A stretch of 52,418 bases of DNA, from NCBI GenBank assembly GCA_028280455.1, contig JANQLT010000125.1:1-52418 (forward strand). The letters run 5' to 3'. Made by a program: the position numbers and the translations under genes. Source of the stretch: Kiloniellales bacterium. GTDB taxonomy: Bacteria; Pseudomonadota; Alphaproteobacteria; Kiloniellales; JAKSDN01. Shown piece by piece: positions 30,625 to 39,508 of the stretch. How positions within the stretch are numbered: position 1 is the first letter of the stretch; each line of letters starts with the position of its first letter. Under the pieces are notes generated by a model. That model was not told the origin of the DNA. It did no database searches and saw only the letters and a list, made by a program, of their open reading frames with translations.

Positions 30625-33423
30625 CTAGTCCACTCCGAACACCTTCATGACCTCGTCGCCGAGGTGATTGATGACCTTGACGGCGATGCGCCCCGTTGAG
30701 GGCCTGGGGAAAGGCCGGGAGGTGTCGCTGTGGAGGCTCCGCCAGGCCTCCTCGTCGATCTCGGCCTTCAGGGTGGTTTTCAGGGCCTTATACGGGTCAG
30801 CGGCGCCCAGGAAGTAGGCGTGGCGGACGAAGAAGCTCTCCTCGTTGTAATCCGAGTCGATGAACCAGGCGGCGATAGCGTCGGTGTCGCCGGAGCGGAT
30901 CTCGCCCTTCTGGGGGTCGAAGACATCCACCCCGCGGATTCTGATCTGGATCTGTTCGTCCTCGACGGGCTCGATGTCGATGTCTGGTTCGCCGAAGACC
31001 ACGAAGAGGTTTCCCGCCCCAGTGCTTTTCAGCTCGTCGGCCATGTGCAGATCGGCATTCATTCGGGCCTTGAGGACCTGCAGGCGGCCCAGTTTTTCGA
31101 ACTCGGAGGAGTGGGCATCGAAGTTGAAAGCGCAAGCGACCAGCACGTCGAAGCGCGCTTCAGCGGCCTCGCGGGCCGCGGCGGCCAGGTCCGGGCGCGA
31201 CACGGTCCCAAACTCCGGGCCGATGAAGATCGCAGCCCGACGCTCGGTTTTCGCCTCCATGAATCGGCCTTCGGCCGCGACGTATTCGCCCGGCCAGCCG
31301 GTCATTGAGGTGAACTCGATCCTGTCCTCTTTGTGGGCCTGCTGCACACCTGCGGTCCGGAGATTCTCCAGCACCATCTGAGCGAAATCGGCCCGCTCGT
31401 CGTCGGTCGGGTTCTCTGACCTGCCGTCGGCGAATCCCGCCGCCAGGAGCTCGTCATCCTCGTCAAGCGGAACGACGCGGTGCGGGGAGAGCGACTCGAC
31501 CGTAAACGGTCCGGCTACCCGTACTCGCGAGCTGTCCTGGTAGGGTCTGTCGTAGAGATACTCGAATTCCGCCTTGGCAGCGATAGAGGCGTCTATCTCC
31601 TTTTGCCGCTCGATGCGCCTCTCCCACCATGCGTGATGCAGCGACTTTGCCTTCCCCGTCCATTCACAGTCAGGTTCGCGAGGAACCTCCCACTCGTTCC
31701 AGTCCGTTCCGATAGCCACGTTCAGCTTCGCACGAATAGACTCCAGTTCCTCCTGCCAGCGATCCCAAATCACTTCGATCTCGGTGTTGTTGGCGATTGA
31801 CTTGAGCGTGATGTGCGGCACACGCTCGTAGACGAACCCCTGCCGAATGTCCTTGCGGGTTGGTGCTTCGGATGGCGGCAAGCCACCAACTTCGGCTTCT
31901 TTCCTCTGACCTTCTGGACTGTCAGAAAGCAGGTAGTACGGATACCGCGCACCCATGATGCGCGACCTCGCCAGCGCCAGAGCCACTCGCGACGTGTCGA
32001 CTGTGATCCACCGACGGCCCCATTGCTCAGCTACGTATGCCGTCGTGCCGGAACCACAGGTTGGGTCCAACACAAGGTCGCCAGGATCGGTGGTCATAAG
32101 CAGGCATCGTTCGACGACCTTTATGTTAGTCTGCACCACATAGATCTTCTCGGCGCCATACCCCCCAGAGGCAGTATCAATCCAGCTGTTGGATATTGGA
32201 AAGTAAGGAAAATCACTTGTATAGCGGCGAAAAGATGCAGTTTTTCCGTAAGTCTCTACTCTGAAACTCTTGGCTAGCCGTTGAAGTCCTGTTAGATTTG
32301 TTTTCCACCCACCCCTTCCTGGTGTGTAAGTACCTCCGTTAAACAGAAATGGTACCAGTGTTTTTTCGGATGCTGAAGTCGATGTCAATGGGGAGCGGCG
32401 ATATACACGATCCCCTTCATCCAATTGTTCTAATCCTATTTTCTCTTCTTTTGTAATCCGGCGCATAGTCAAATCTGATGACATGACATAGTCATAATTT
32501 ACCCAATCGTATCCCTCTCTTTCTTGTTGTAGGTCTCGAAATTTCGTCAGACGTCTATTTTTCGCATACCACAAGATGTAATCATTAGTATCGGCCAAAA
32601 AATCACCGCTTTGTGTTGTGGTTTTTCTAAAGTAAATTGTTACAATACAATTCTTATCTCCAAAAATCTCATCCATAAGTGAGCGAATTCTGTGTACATT
32701 TTCTTCGCCTATCTGCATGAATATTGATCCGGTCTCATGCAACAGATCGCGAGCCACAGTCAGCCGGTCACGAATGTAGGTTAGATACGAGTGGGTCGCA
32801 TCACGCCAAGCGTCACGAAACGCTCTTACCTGCTCTGGCTCTCGTGTGATGTGGCCGACTCTACCGTCTTTGACTTCTCGACTTGTAGTTGACCACTGGA
32901 AATTGGAATTGAATTTGATGCCATATGGCGGATCCAGATAGATACACTGCACCTGACCTCGGAGGCCTTCCCGCTCCGCGAGGCTCGCCATTACCTGTAG
33001 GCTGTCGCCGAGGATCATCCGGTTCGACCAGTTCTGGTCGTGGACGTAGAACTCGCATTTGGTCTCTGGATCCGTCAGGCCGTTGAAATCACCGAAGAGA
33101 TCCGGCGTGTCGGGCACCGTATCATCCCGGCATTCCCGGGTGCGACGCACCAAGTCGTCAATGATGACCTTAGGGTGTACCTTCTCCTGAATGTAGAGCG
33201 GCGGAGCGTGGGCGACGAGGTCCGACCAGTCCTGCTCGTCCTTGCCACGCCACACCAGTTGCGGGTCGAGATCAGTGTTCCGGGGATAGCGCAAGGTTCT
33301 GGGACTCAGGTCCTCGTCCTGCATCAAGGGCTGCATTTCAGCCGTGGGGATGTTCCTCCGGCGGGCCGTGTCGTGGGTGAGCGCCTCAACCTCTAGCCGT
33401 TTCTTCCGGGTCTTCTTCGCCAT
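30625..33423 (-). CDS. Type III-like DNA adenine methylase (Mod)
   Basis: A protein of 932 residues, an adenine N6-methyltransferase of the beta group. DPPYGIKFN (residues 164-172) comes before the SAM-binding DPTCGSGTTA (about residue 452), the motif order of type III Mod proteins. The stretch between them (about residues 235-438, DNA 32110-32720) is plainly more AT-rich than either side. That is where the target-recognition domain lies, so this part may have been exchanged by recombination. The C-terminal 400 residues are long for Mod and probably contact Res. It is 15 bp from res on the same strand. Methylation may persist as an orphan activity, because res appears broken. Confidence 0.88.
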   Translation of the reverse strand: MAKKTRKKRLEVEALTHDTARRRNIPTAEMQPLMQDEDLSPRTLRYPRNTDLDPQLVWRGKDEQDWSDLVAHAPPLYIQEKVHPKVIIDDLVRRTRECRDDTVPDTPDLFGDFNGLTDPETKCEFYVHDQNWSNRMILGDSLQVMASLAEREGLRGQVQCIYLDPPYGIKFNSNFQWSTTSREVKDGRVGHITREPEQVRAFRDAWRDATHSYLTYIRDRLTVARDLLHETGSIFMQIGEENVHRIRSLMDEIFGDKNCIVTIYFRKTTTQSGDFLADTNDYILWYAKNRRLTKFRDLQQEREGYDWVNYDYVMSSDLTMRRITKEEKIGLEQLDEGDRVYRRSPLTSTSASEKTLVPFLFNGGTYTPGRGGWKTNLTGLQRLAKSFRVETYGKTASFRRYTSDFPYFPISNSWIDTASGGYGAEKIYVVQTNIKVVERCLLMTTDPGDLVLDPTCGSGTTAYVAEQWGRRWITVDTSRVALALARSRIMGARYPYYLLSDSPEGQRKEAEVGGLPPSEAPTRKDIRQGFVYERVPHITLKSIANNTEIEVIWDRWQEELESIRAKLNVAIGTDWNEWEVPREPDCEWTGKAKSLHHAWWERRIERQKEIDASIAAKAEFEYLYDRPYQDSSRVRVAGPFTVESLSPHRVVPLDEDDELLAAGFADGRSENPTDDERADFAQMVLENLRTAGVQQAHKEDRIEFTSMTGWPGEYVAAEGRFMEAKTERRAAIFIGPEFGTVSRPDLAAAAREAAEARFDVLVACAFNFDAHSSEFEKLGRLQVLKARMNADLHMADELKSTGAGNLFVVFGEPDIDIEPVEDEQIQIRIRGVDVFDPQKGEIRSGDTDAIAAWFIDSDYNEESFFVRHAYFLGAADPYKALKTTLKAEIDEEAWRSLHSDTSRPFPRPSTGRIAVKVINHLGDEVMKVFGVD

Positions 33424-33438
33424 TCCGGTTCGTTTCCC

Positions 33439-34512
33439 CTACGCCGCGTCCTGTTGGATCAGAGACTCGATCACCTTGCCGAAAGCGTCCTTGATTTCGA
33501 ACACGTCACTGAACTCGACGAAATCCCAGCGACCGAATTTGCCCAGATTGTTGACCCCTGGGACCCAGTAGGCCCGCATGGCATTCGCTTTCTCCTTGGC
33601 GTCCTCACGCCGGTAGCCCTTGGTCTCGACGATGAGGTTCAGGGGATCCGGCCGACCGTCGTCGAGTTGCACGATGAAGTCGGGCAGGTAGCGTCTCGGT
33701 ATGGAACCCATCCGGTACGGGACTTCCAGACCGAGGTTGTGGTTCTTCACGTAGGCCTTGACCCGGGGATGACCTTCCACGACCCGGGCGAGCTCGGATT
33801 CCCAGTCGCTGTCGCAGACAAGCCAGTTGATGTGGCAGTGCTCGGGAGAGGTCTTCCAGCGGGTCTCTTTGCTGGTCGTGAAGTTGACGTGGCGGGTGCT
33901 GCCCTTCGGGTTGTAGGGGTCGAGAATCGCCTTGATGGGGTTTTCGCCGACCATGGCCTCGGTGATTGCGGCCTTAATCCGCTCAGTCGCCATGTCCGCG
34001 ATCTCCTGGTAGATCAGCTGGGCCGGGTAGGTGCCGCCCTTGCAGACCAGGTAGCCGCCGTCGAGCCAGTCCCGCGTGATGCGCTTGAGCTGACCGAAGA
34101 GGTGAAGCTTCGGCTCGTCGCCGTGGTCCCTGTATTTCCGGAACAGGAGGTGCTTGGCCAGGTGGTATAGGACCGTGGAGTGCCGCATGTCCTTCAGGTG
34201 CTCGACGGTCAGGTCGACACCCTCGCCAATGATCCCCTCGTTGCGGATCTCCGAGGGACCGACCAGGTCGGGCGTGAGTTCGAGAACCGAATCGGACGTG
34301 AACTTGGCCGTGAGCTTCTCGTTGGGCAACTCCACGCGGTAGCCCTCAACCCGGGGGAAGACGATTTCCAAGTGCTCTCGCTCCGGCAGGGCGTGGACGC
34401 GGACCGTTTCGCGGGGCGGGACCGGCTTTACGACGACTGGCTTGGCCGCGAAATCGAACGGGATCCCAAGAACATCTGCATACTCGGCGTTGAACAGGCC
34501 CTCCTCGTTCAA
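33439..34512 (-). pseudogene. Type III-like restriction subunit Res, C-terminal (nuclease) part after an in-frame stop
   Basis: This part is in the same frame as 34522-36477 and continues it directly after a single TAG (34522-34524): the reading runs GRGLRR, stop, SYDLNEEGLFNAEYADVLG. Intact homologues read through this junction without interruption. The region holds the C-terminal domain with PDFIVQ and, about 15 residues later, LIVETKGYR, a PD-(D/E)xK nuclease pattern. A TTG at 34512 could restart translation, but no good ribosome site is seen. The likeliest cause is a CAG-to-TAG or similar point change that separates helicase from nuclease. It is a disrupted res, unless the stop is a sequencing error. 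Confidence 0.75.
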
Positions 34513-34521
34513 GTCGTATGA

Positions 34522-36477
34522 CTAGCGGCGGAGGCCGCGCCCGACGACCTGTTCGCAGAGCAACTGGGTCCCGAAAGCGCGAACACCGAGAATGTGGGTC
34601 ACCGTGTTGGCATCCCAGCCCTCCGTCAGCATAGAAACCGAGACGACGCAGCGAATCGACTCGCCGAGCCGACCCGGCTTGCCGACCGTGTTCATGACCT
34701 CTCGGAGGAGATCCTGGTCGGTGATGGTCTGAGCGGCCTTCCAGTCCTTGGTCCGCTCGATGGTCTCCCGGCGGAACCGTTCGATCTCGTCTGCGGCCAT
34801 CTCGCGGAAGTTCTTGTCCAGAGCTTCGCCAGACTCGAGTTGCTCGCTGTCGATGAGCAGGGTCCGGGGACGTGCCAGCCTGTTGCCGTGTTCGTTATGG
34901 TTCCGGAAGAGCTCCAGGCGTCCTGGGACTAGAGCGGTCGTCTCCTCGTCGTCGCCCACACGGTCGAAACCGGAGATGAAGTCATAGACCAGCTTCGACG
35001 CGGAGGTGTTGTTGCAGACGACGATGAACACCGGGGGAACACCAATGCCTTCGTCCCTCCAGAGCTCGAAGGTCTTTGCGTAGTGCCCGTAGAGCGCTTC
35101 CAGGGCGGTCTGGAGAGCGGGTGGAAGGCTCAGTGGGTCGAGCTTCGACCCAGCCTTGCCGCGTCCCTTCTTCGGCATATCCTTGCCGATGTGCTCCCAC
35201 AGGTTCCTGTAGACCGGTGCATCGCCGCCCGGAAGGTTGTCGGAGACCGGGACGCGCGGGAGTTTCACGATTCCGCACTCGATGGCATCCATCAGGGAGA
35301 AATCACTGACCGTCCAGGGGAAGAGCGTACCCTCTGCGTAGCCGGAGCCCCGCAGGAAGAACGGCGTGGCGGAGAGGTCGTAGACTGCCTGCAAGCCGAG
35401 CTTCCGCTTGACCATCTCGATGCCGGAGATCCAGAGCCGAGCGGCCTCGTTGTTCTTCTTGGCCTCGTCCTTGTCGTCGCCTTTGAGTTCATCAACATCA
35501 TGGCTGCCGGGGCGCTCGCGGTAACAGTGGTGGGCTTCGTCGTTCAAGACGACGATGCGCTTCATACCCATCAGGTCGGGCATCACCCGCTGGAGCATTT
35601 GGCCCTCTGTCTCCAGGGTGTTCAGCTCCTCGCCCCGGCCCTTGAGCAGGGCACGGCCGACCTTGGAAACCTCTAGGCGCTCACGGCGCCTCAGCGCGTG
35701 ATAGTTGGTGATGACGATCTTCGCCCGGCCCAAGTCAGAGAGCATGTCCGGCGGCACCAGCTCCCGGTGCCGGTAGTAGTTGTCGGCATCATTGGGCAGG
35801 AGGACGCGCAGCCGGTCCTTGATGGTGATCCCTGGGGTGACGATCAGGAAGCCCCGGGAGTAGGTCTTGCTGTTCGGGTGCCGGACCGCGTTGACTGTGT
35901 GCCAGGCGATGAGCATGGCCATCACGGTGGTCTTTCCGGCTCCGGTCGCTGCCTTGATGGCGATGCGGAGGAGCTCCGGATTGGCCTGTTCGTTAGCGCC
36001 CTTCAGGTGCTCCCTGAATTTGGCCGTTCGTTTGCCCAGCTGCGGCGCGACCTCGGTCAGCCAGATTATCGTCTCGACGGCTTCGATCTGGCAGAAGAAC
36101 GGGCGAATCCCTTGGAAATCGTGCTGGCGCCAGTGCTGAAGGAGCCGGGCGGTCTCCGGACTGACCTTCCACTGATCCGGGTTCGGCAAGTTCCGCCAGT
36201 CCGCAACATACTGCCGGATCTCGTTGATGATCGGGGTCGGATTGTACTCCTGCTCCGCGCTGGACAGATCGTCACCAGCATCGAGGGTCATCTCGGCCTG
36301 GCGCTCGTTGCGCCGCCTGCGTTTCTTCGGCTTGGGGACAGGCGTGACCAGTTCTGACCGCCGCCTGGTCTCAATCAGGCGGTTCGTCGGCTGACCGTCC
36401 TGATCGAGCTCCCAGTGCCGCTCCGGGGCGGCGTACGGGGAGTTGATGATCGGCCTCTCGTAGAATGTCTCCGCCAT
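34522..36477 (-). CDS. Type III-like restriction subunit Res, N-terminal (helicase) part
   Basis: A superfamily 2 helicase of 651 residues from the ATG at 36477, which starts ETFYERPIINSPY. It carries a Walker A (KAATGAGKTTVM), a DEAH box (VLNDEAHHCY), AVYDLSATPF (motif III) and, just before the stop, LCEQVVGRGLRR (motif VI). The sequence ends at an amber TAG immediately after motif VI, and the nuclease half follows in frame. Restriction would need both halves. As it stands the gene makes at most a helicase-only product, possibly a truncated ATPase that could still interact with Mod. Alternative upstream ATGs (36492, 36519) have weaker support. Confidence 0.85.
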   Translation of the reverse strand: MAETFYERPIINSPYAAPERHWELDQDGQPTNRLIETRRRSELVTPVPKPKKRRRRNERQAEMTLDAGDDLSSAEQEYNPTPIINEIRQYVADWRNLPNPDQWKVSPETARLLQHWRQHDFQGIRPFFCQIEAVETIIWLTEVAPQLGKRTAKFREHLKGANEQANPELLRIAIKAATGAGKTTVMAMLIAWHTVNAVRHPNSKTYSRGFLIVTPGITIKDRLRVLLPNDADNYYRHRELVPPDMLSDLGRAKIVITNYHALRRRERLEVSKVGRALLKGRGEELNTLETEGQMLQRVMPDLMGMKRIVVLNDEAHHCYRERPGSHDVDELKGDDKDEAKKNNEAARLWISGIEMVKRKLGLQAVYDLSATPFFLRGSGYAEGTLFPWTVSDFSLMDAIECGIVKLPRVPVSDNLPGGDAPVYRNLWEHIGKDMPKKGRGKAGSKLDPLSLPPALQTALEALYGHYAKTFELWRDEGIGVPPVFIVVCNNTSASKLVYDFISGFDRVGDDEETTALVPGRLELFRNHNEHGNRLARPRTLLIDSEQLESGEALDKNFREMAADEIERFRRETIERTKDWKAAQTITDQDLLREVMNTVGKPGRLGESIRCVVSVSMLTEGWDANTVTHILGVRAFGTQLLCEQVVGRGLRR

Positions 36478-36606
36478 GGCGCCCGAGTTCATTCCTCGTC
36501 GGCTTGGGTGGAACGGCAAACCGTAGATTGATCAACTGCTACCCATGTTCCCTCATAGCAGAACCTGACGGCGAGGAATACCGGAGCGTCGAGCTGCCCG
36601 TTTCGC

Positions 36607-38133
36607 CTACCTCGGCAGGCCTTCATACTGGATTCGGTCTACAAGCTCATTCAGGTACGTCATCAGTCGCTTCCGCTCACCGTAGATGCCGCCAACGTTC
36701 TGTGGAGCGTGACCCGTCAGTTCGTCGTGGATCTCGGCTGGGATATTCGCCATGCGGCAGGCGGTCTTGAAGTTGTGACGGAACGAATGAAACACGAGCG
36801 CTCGGTCGACGAGACCGATGTCGTCGAGATAGGCACCAAACCTCTTGGAGTACTCACGCGCGAGGTGGTCTGGGCCGCCATCGTTGGGGAAGACCCAACC
36901 GCTCCCTCTCTTCTCCACGTGATCCGGGAAACCGAGCTCGATTACACGCGCGTGGAGGGGAATCACTCGTCTTGAACCCTCGGTTTTCACATGCTTCTCC
37001 TGCTGGAGATCACGCTGGTCGAGGACGGTGGTGATTTCGATGAACCAGACACCGGAATCACACTTGACGTTGGTGGTTTCGAGTTGAACAAGCTCTCCCA
37101 GCCGCGCCCCGGTGAACAGACCCAGCCATGGCAACCAGAATCGGTGGTCCCGGACCTGCACACTCCCCGGCTCTCGAACTCTGCTCGCGCTCTTGCACCC
37201 GGTGAACAGCGGCGAAGAAAACAGGATGGTCAAGTGGCCGGGTCGGAACTCAGTTCGCTCCGTCCTGATGCTGGAGGGTGTCCGAGTTGGGACCTTTATC
37301 CCGGCTACCGGATTCGACACTGTCCACCCCTCGGAAACAGCCAGCTCGAAGCCCTGATTCATGAAGCCGATCAGCTTCCGCACCGTGACCGGGCTCAGGG
37401 TGTGTTCCCATTTCTGTTTGATGACTTGCCGAATCGTCAGCCGCCGTACGTCGGCGGTCCTACCCTTCACAGGGTAAGCGAGTAGCGCATCCCGGAACTC
37501 CCGGATCTGCTCGCCGGTGACATGGTTTACGGGAATATCACCGACCAACTCGATCAGAAAATTGAACGCATACTTCACGTCGTTCTCTGTTCGAGCCGCG
37601 TAGGACTTGTAGGTTATCAGCCTGTCCCGCAATTCGGAGAGACTGGTCCGTGGAGCGCTTGCAGCCCGGCGTGATTGGCGTGGTCCTGACGCTGGCTGAA
37701 CGTGGTTGTCTGGTGGGAAAATTCCGGGCGATGAACCCTCGATGTACTGGACAAAATCAGCGAGATCCCTCCCTCGTATTGCCAAACCGTTCTCATGTAC
37801 GAACTCCGTCACCGAATTGACGAAGTCCTGCCGACTCTCAAACCGATGCGGCGTGTCGTAGAAGGCCTGCTCGTCACCATGCCATTGGAAGAACGCCCGC
37901 TCGTAGTGTCCAGTGTCGTGGGAGACCCAGAACACCTCCCCGCGAACGGCTCGATCAACCTTCTCCTGGAACTCCGCCAGCACGGCAATTGCACGTTCGT
38001 CAGCCTGCTTGGCGTCCTTGGTCCCGAGTGACTTGATGAACCAGGTCTTCCCGTCGAAGGCATAGCGGGCAGCTTCGGGTATCTCCCGGCGGACTCGGAA
38101 AGTCCCTCTGGCGTTCTTCTGGAGGTAGGGCAT
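36607..38133 (-). CDS. Tyrosine recombinase (island integrase)
   Basis: A phage-type integrase of 508 residues, with an ATG at 38133 (MPYLQKNARGTFRVRREIP). The N-terminal arm and core-binding parts are followed by the catalytic domain: the first arginine in LFTGARLGELVQL, HSFRHNF, GHAPQNVGGIYGER with the nucleophile near Tyr484, giving the R-H-R-H-Y set. It lies 96 bp inside the tRNA-Lys gene, as expected of an integrase that targets the tRNA 3' end. Paired TGTACCACC sites lie 13-34 bp upstream of its start, so integrase could regulate its own expression. No excisionase is recognised. Confidence 0.92.
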   Translation of the reverse strand: MPYLQKNARGTFRVRREIPEAARYAFDGKTWFIKSLGTKDAKQADERAIAVLAEFQEKVDRAVRGEVFWVSHDTGHYERAFFQWHGDEQAFYDTPHRFESRQDFVNSVTEFVHENGLAIRGRDLADFVQYIEGSSPGIFPPDNHVQPASGPRQSRRAASAPRTSLSELRDRLITYKSYAARTENDVKYAFNFLIELVGDIPVNHVTGEQIREFRDALLAYPVKGRTADVRRLTIRQVIKQKWEHTLSPVTVRKLIGFMNQGFELAVSEGWTVSNPVAGIKVPTRTPSSIRTERTEFRPGHLTILFSSPLFTGCKSASRVREPGSVQVRDHRFWLPWLGLFTGARLGELVQLETTNVKCDSGVWFIEITTVLDQRDLQQEKHVKTEGSRRVIPLHARVIELGFPDHVEKRGSGWVFPNDGGPDHLAREYSKRFGAYLDDIGLVDRALVFHSFRHNFKTACRMANIPAEIHDELTGHAPQNVGGIYGERKRLMTYLNELVDRIQYEGLPR

Positions 38134-38145
38134 CCTGGGCAGGAT

Positions 38146-38167
38146 TGTACCACCGATCTGTACCACC
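38146..38167. promoter_or_regulatory. Paired TGTACCACC sites upstream of integrase (right arm)
   Basis: Two direct copies of TGTACCACC (38146-38154 and 38159-38167) are separated by 4 bp and lie 62 bp inside attR. They match the pair at the left end (21883-21903), and in the joined circular form both pairs would flank the attachment core in the same orientation. They are probable arm-type integrase sites, and they also overlap the promoter region of the integrase gene. Confidence 0.6.
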
Positions 38168-38229
38168 CCAAGAGGCAGTAAGCGGTTGAATTCCAGGATG
38201 TTACGGGAAGTCAAATGCCCGGAGATGGA

Positions 38230-38305
<76 letters not shown>

Positions 38306-38327
38306 GTCCCCAAGCGGGAGGGCGCGT

Positions 38328-38356
38328 TAGATAGCAACTTGCGGTGGCCTTGTCGA
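38328..38356 (-). promoter_or_regulatory. Promoter of tRNA-Lys
   Basis: On the minus strand, TCGACA (38351-38356) and TATCTA (38328-38333) are exactly 17 bp apart, about 23 bp from the tRNA 5' end. The rest of the gap 38306-38654 holds GC-rich DNA without a gene. It also holds the ribosome site GGGAGG (38640-38645) of the next plus-strand gene and a TATCTACTAT stretch (38522-38531) that could be its -10 region. Confidence 0.6.
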
Positions 38357-38654
38357 GGCTTGCCGCGCGGCCCCGGGGGGCCGGAGGCAGGCGCCGGCGC
38401 GGCCCGGTCGGCCGGGACCCAGGCCCCGGGCGGCAGCGGCCGGTCCGCTCCGCCGGCCGGCTGCCGAAGCGTGAAAATCCGGGAATCTCTGCCGCGCTTC
38501 ACCTGTTTTAAGGATGAATCCCTATCTACTATGCGGGAGCTTCACGGCGGGCTGGGCGGCGGAGACGTGTGCGCGCATATCCGGACCTATGGGATCGGCG
38601 GCAGGGCCGGGGTCGGCGGCTGGCTCGGGATCGGCGGCCGGGAGGGTCCGGCCG

Positions 38655-39428
38655 ATGGCTGATCGCGCCCTGGGGCTGATCCTGCGCCACAAGCTGACCT
38701 GGCTGGCCCTGGCCGTGATGGCCGGGCTGGAGGCGGCCTTCTTCGTCTGGTTCGCGCCCTCGGCCCTGATGATGCTGGCGGCGCTCGGCCTCGGCCTGCT
38801 CTGCCTGGTCGCCTGGCCCCTGATCTTCGCCCGCTCGGCCGCCTTCGCCGCCGCGCTGGCGGCGCGGCCGCGCGCCGACGAGGCGGCCCGGCAGCGCAAG
38901 GTGGCCGAGCTGATCGCCGACTTCGAGGAGCTGGCCTTCGCCCAGGGCAACGCCCAGCTCCGCATGCTGGAGGAGAAGTTCGACAACCTGGCCGAGATCC
39001 TGCGCCGCCGCCTCGACAACGGCGAGCTGACCTACGCCCGCTACCTGGGCATGGCCGAGCAGGTCTACTTCTCGGCCTTCGACAACCTGCACGAGGTCGC
39101 CGTCGGCCTGCGCTCGGTCCGGACCATCGACCACGACTACATCCGCGAGCGCCTCGCCGCCCTCAGCCGGGTCGCCGAGCTGAGCGGCGAGGAGCGCGAG
39201 GAGTCCGAGGCCTTGCAGCAGCGCAGCCGGCTCTACGACGAGCAGCAGCAGCGGGTCGCCCAGCTCGTCGCCCAGAACGAATCGGCCATGACCGTGCTCG
39301 ACAAGACCGCGGCGGCCCTGGCCGGCACCAAGACCACCCGCGGCCAGGCGAGCATGGACGCTAGCGCGGCGATCGAGGAGCTCGAGCGCCTGGCCCAGCG
39401 CGCCGGCGACTACGCGGCACAGCATTGA
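38655..39428 (+). CDS. XpaC-like membrane protein of the TelA operon
   Basis: A protein of 257 residues from the ATG at 38655, which follows GGGAGG. Two membrane spans are visible at about residues 13-30 and 35-55 (WLALAVMAGLEAAFFVWF, LMMLAALGLGLLCLVAWP). A long helical cytoplasmic region follows, with heptad-rich AELIADFEELAFAQGNAQ and ending LERLAQRAGDYAAQH. The layout of two spans then a coiled coil matches the XpaC-type group that accompanies TelA genes in other bacteria. It is likely a membrane-bound partner of the TelA protein encoded 80 bp downstream. The family match is by layout, so it is moderate. Confidence 0.65.
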   Translation: MADRALGLILRHKLTWLALAVMAGLEAAFFVWFAPSALMMLAALGLGLLCLVAWPLIFARSAAFAAALAARPRADEAARQRKVAELIADFEELAFAQGNAQLRMLEEKFDNLAEILRRRLDNGELTYARYLGMAEQVYFSAFDNLHEVAVGLRSVRTIDHDYIRERLAALSRVAELSGEEREESEALQQRSRLYDEQQQRVAQLVAQNESAMTVLDKTAAALAGTKTTRGQASMDASAAIEELERLAQRAGDYAAQH

Positions 39429-39508
39429 GGCCCGGCCGGGCCGCTTGAACCCGAATGACCGGGGGCCGCGGCGCGGCCCCCGCCGACCAGCGAGAGGACG
39501 CAAAGACG

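Noticed and set aside
34512-34530. Reading the stop in res as deliberate recoding or as two independent genes
   Set aside because: No downstream ribosome site, and the two halves match one continuous family protein; a nonsense change is simpler.
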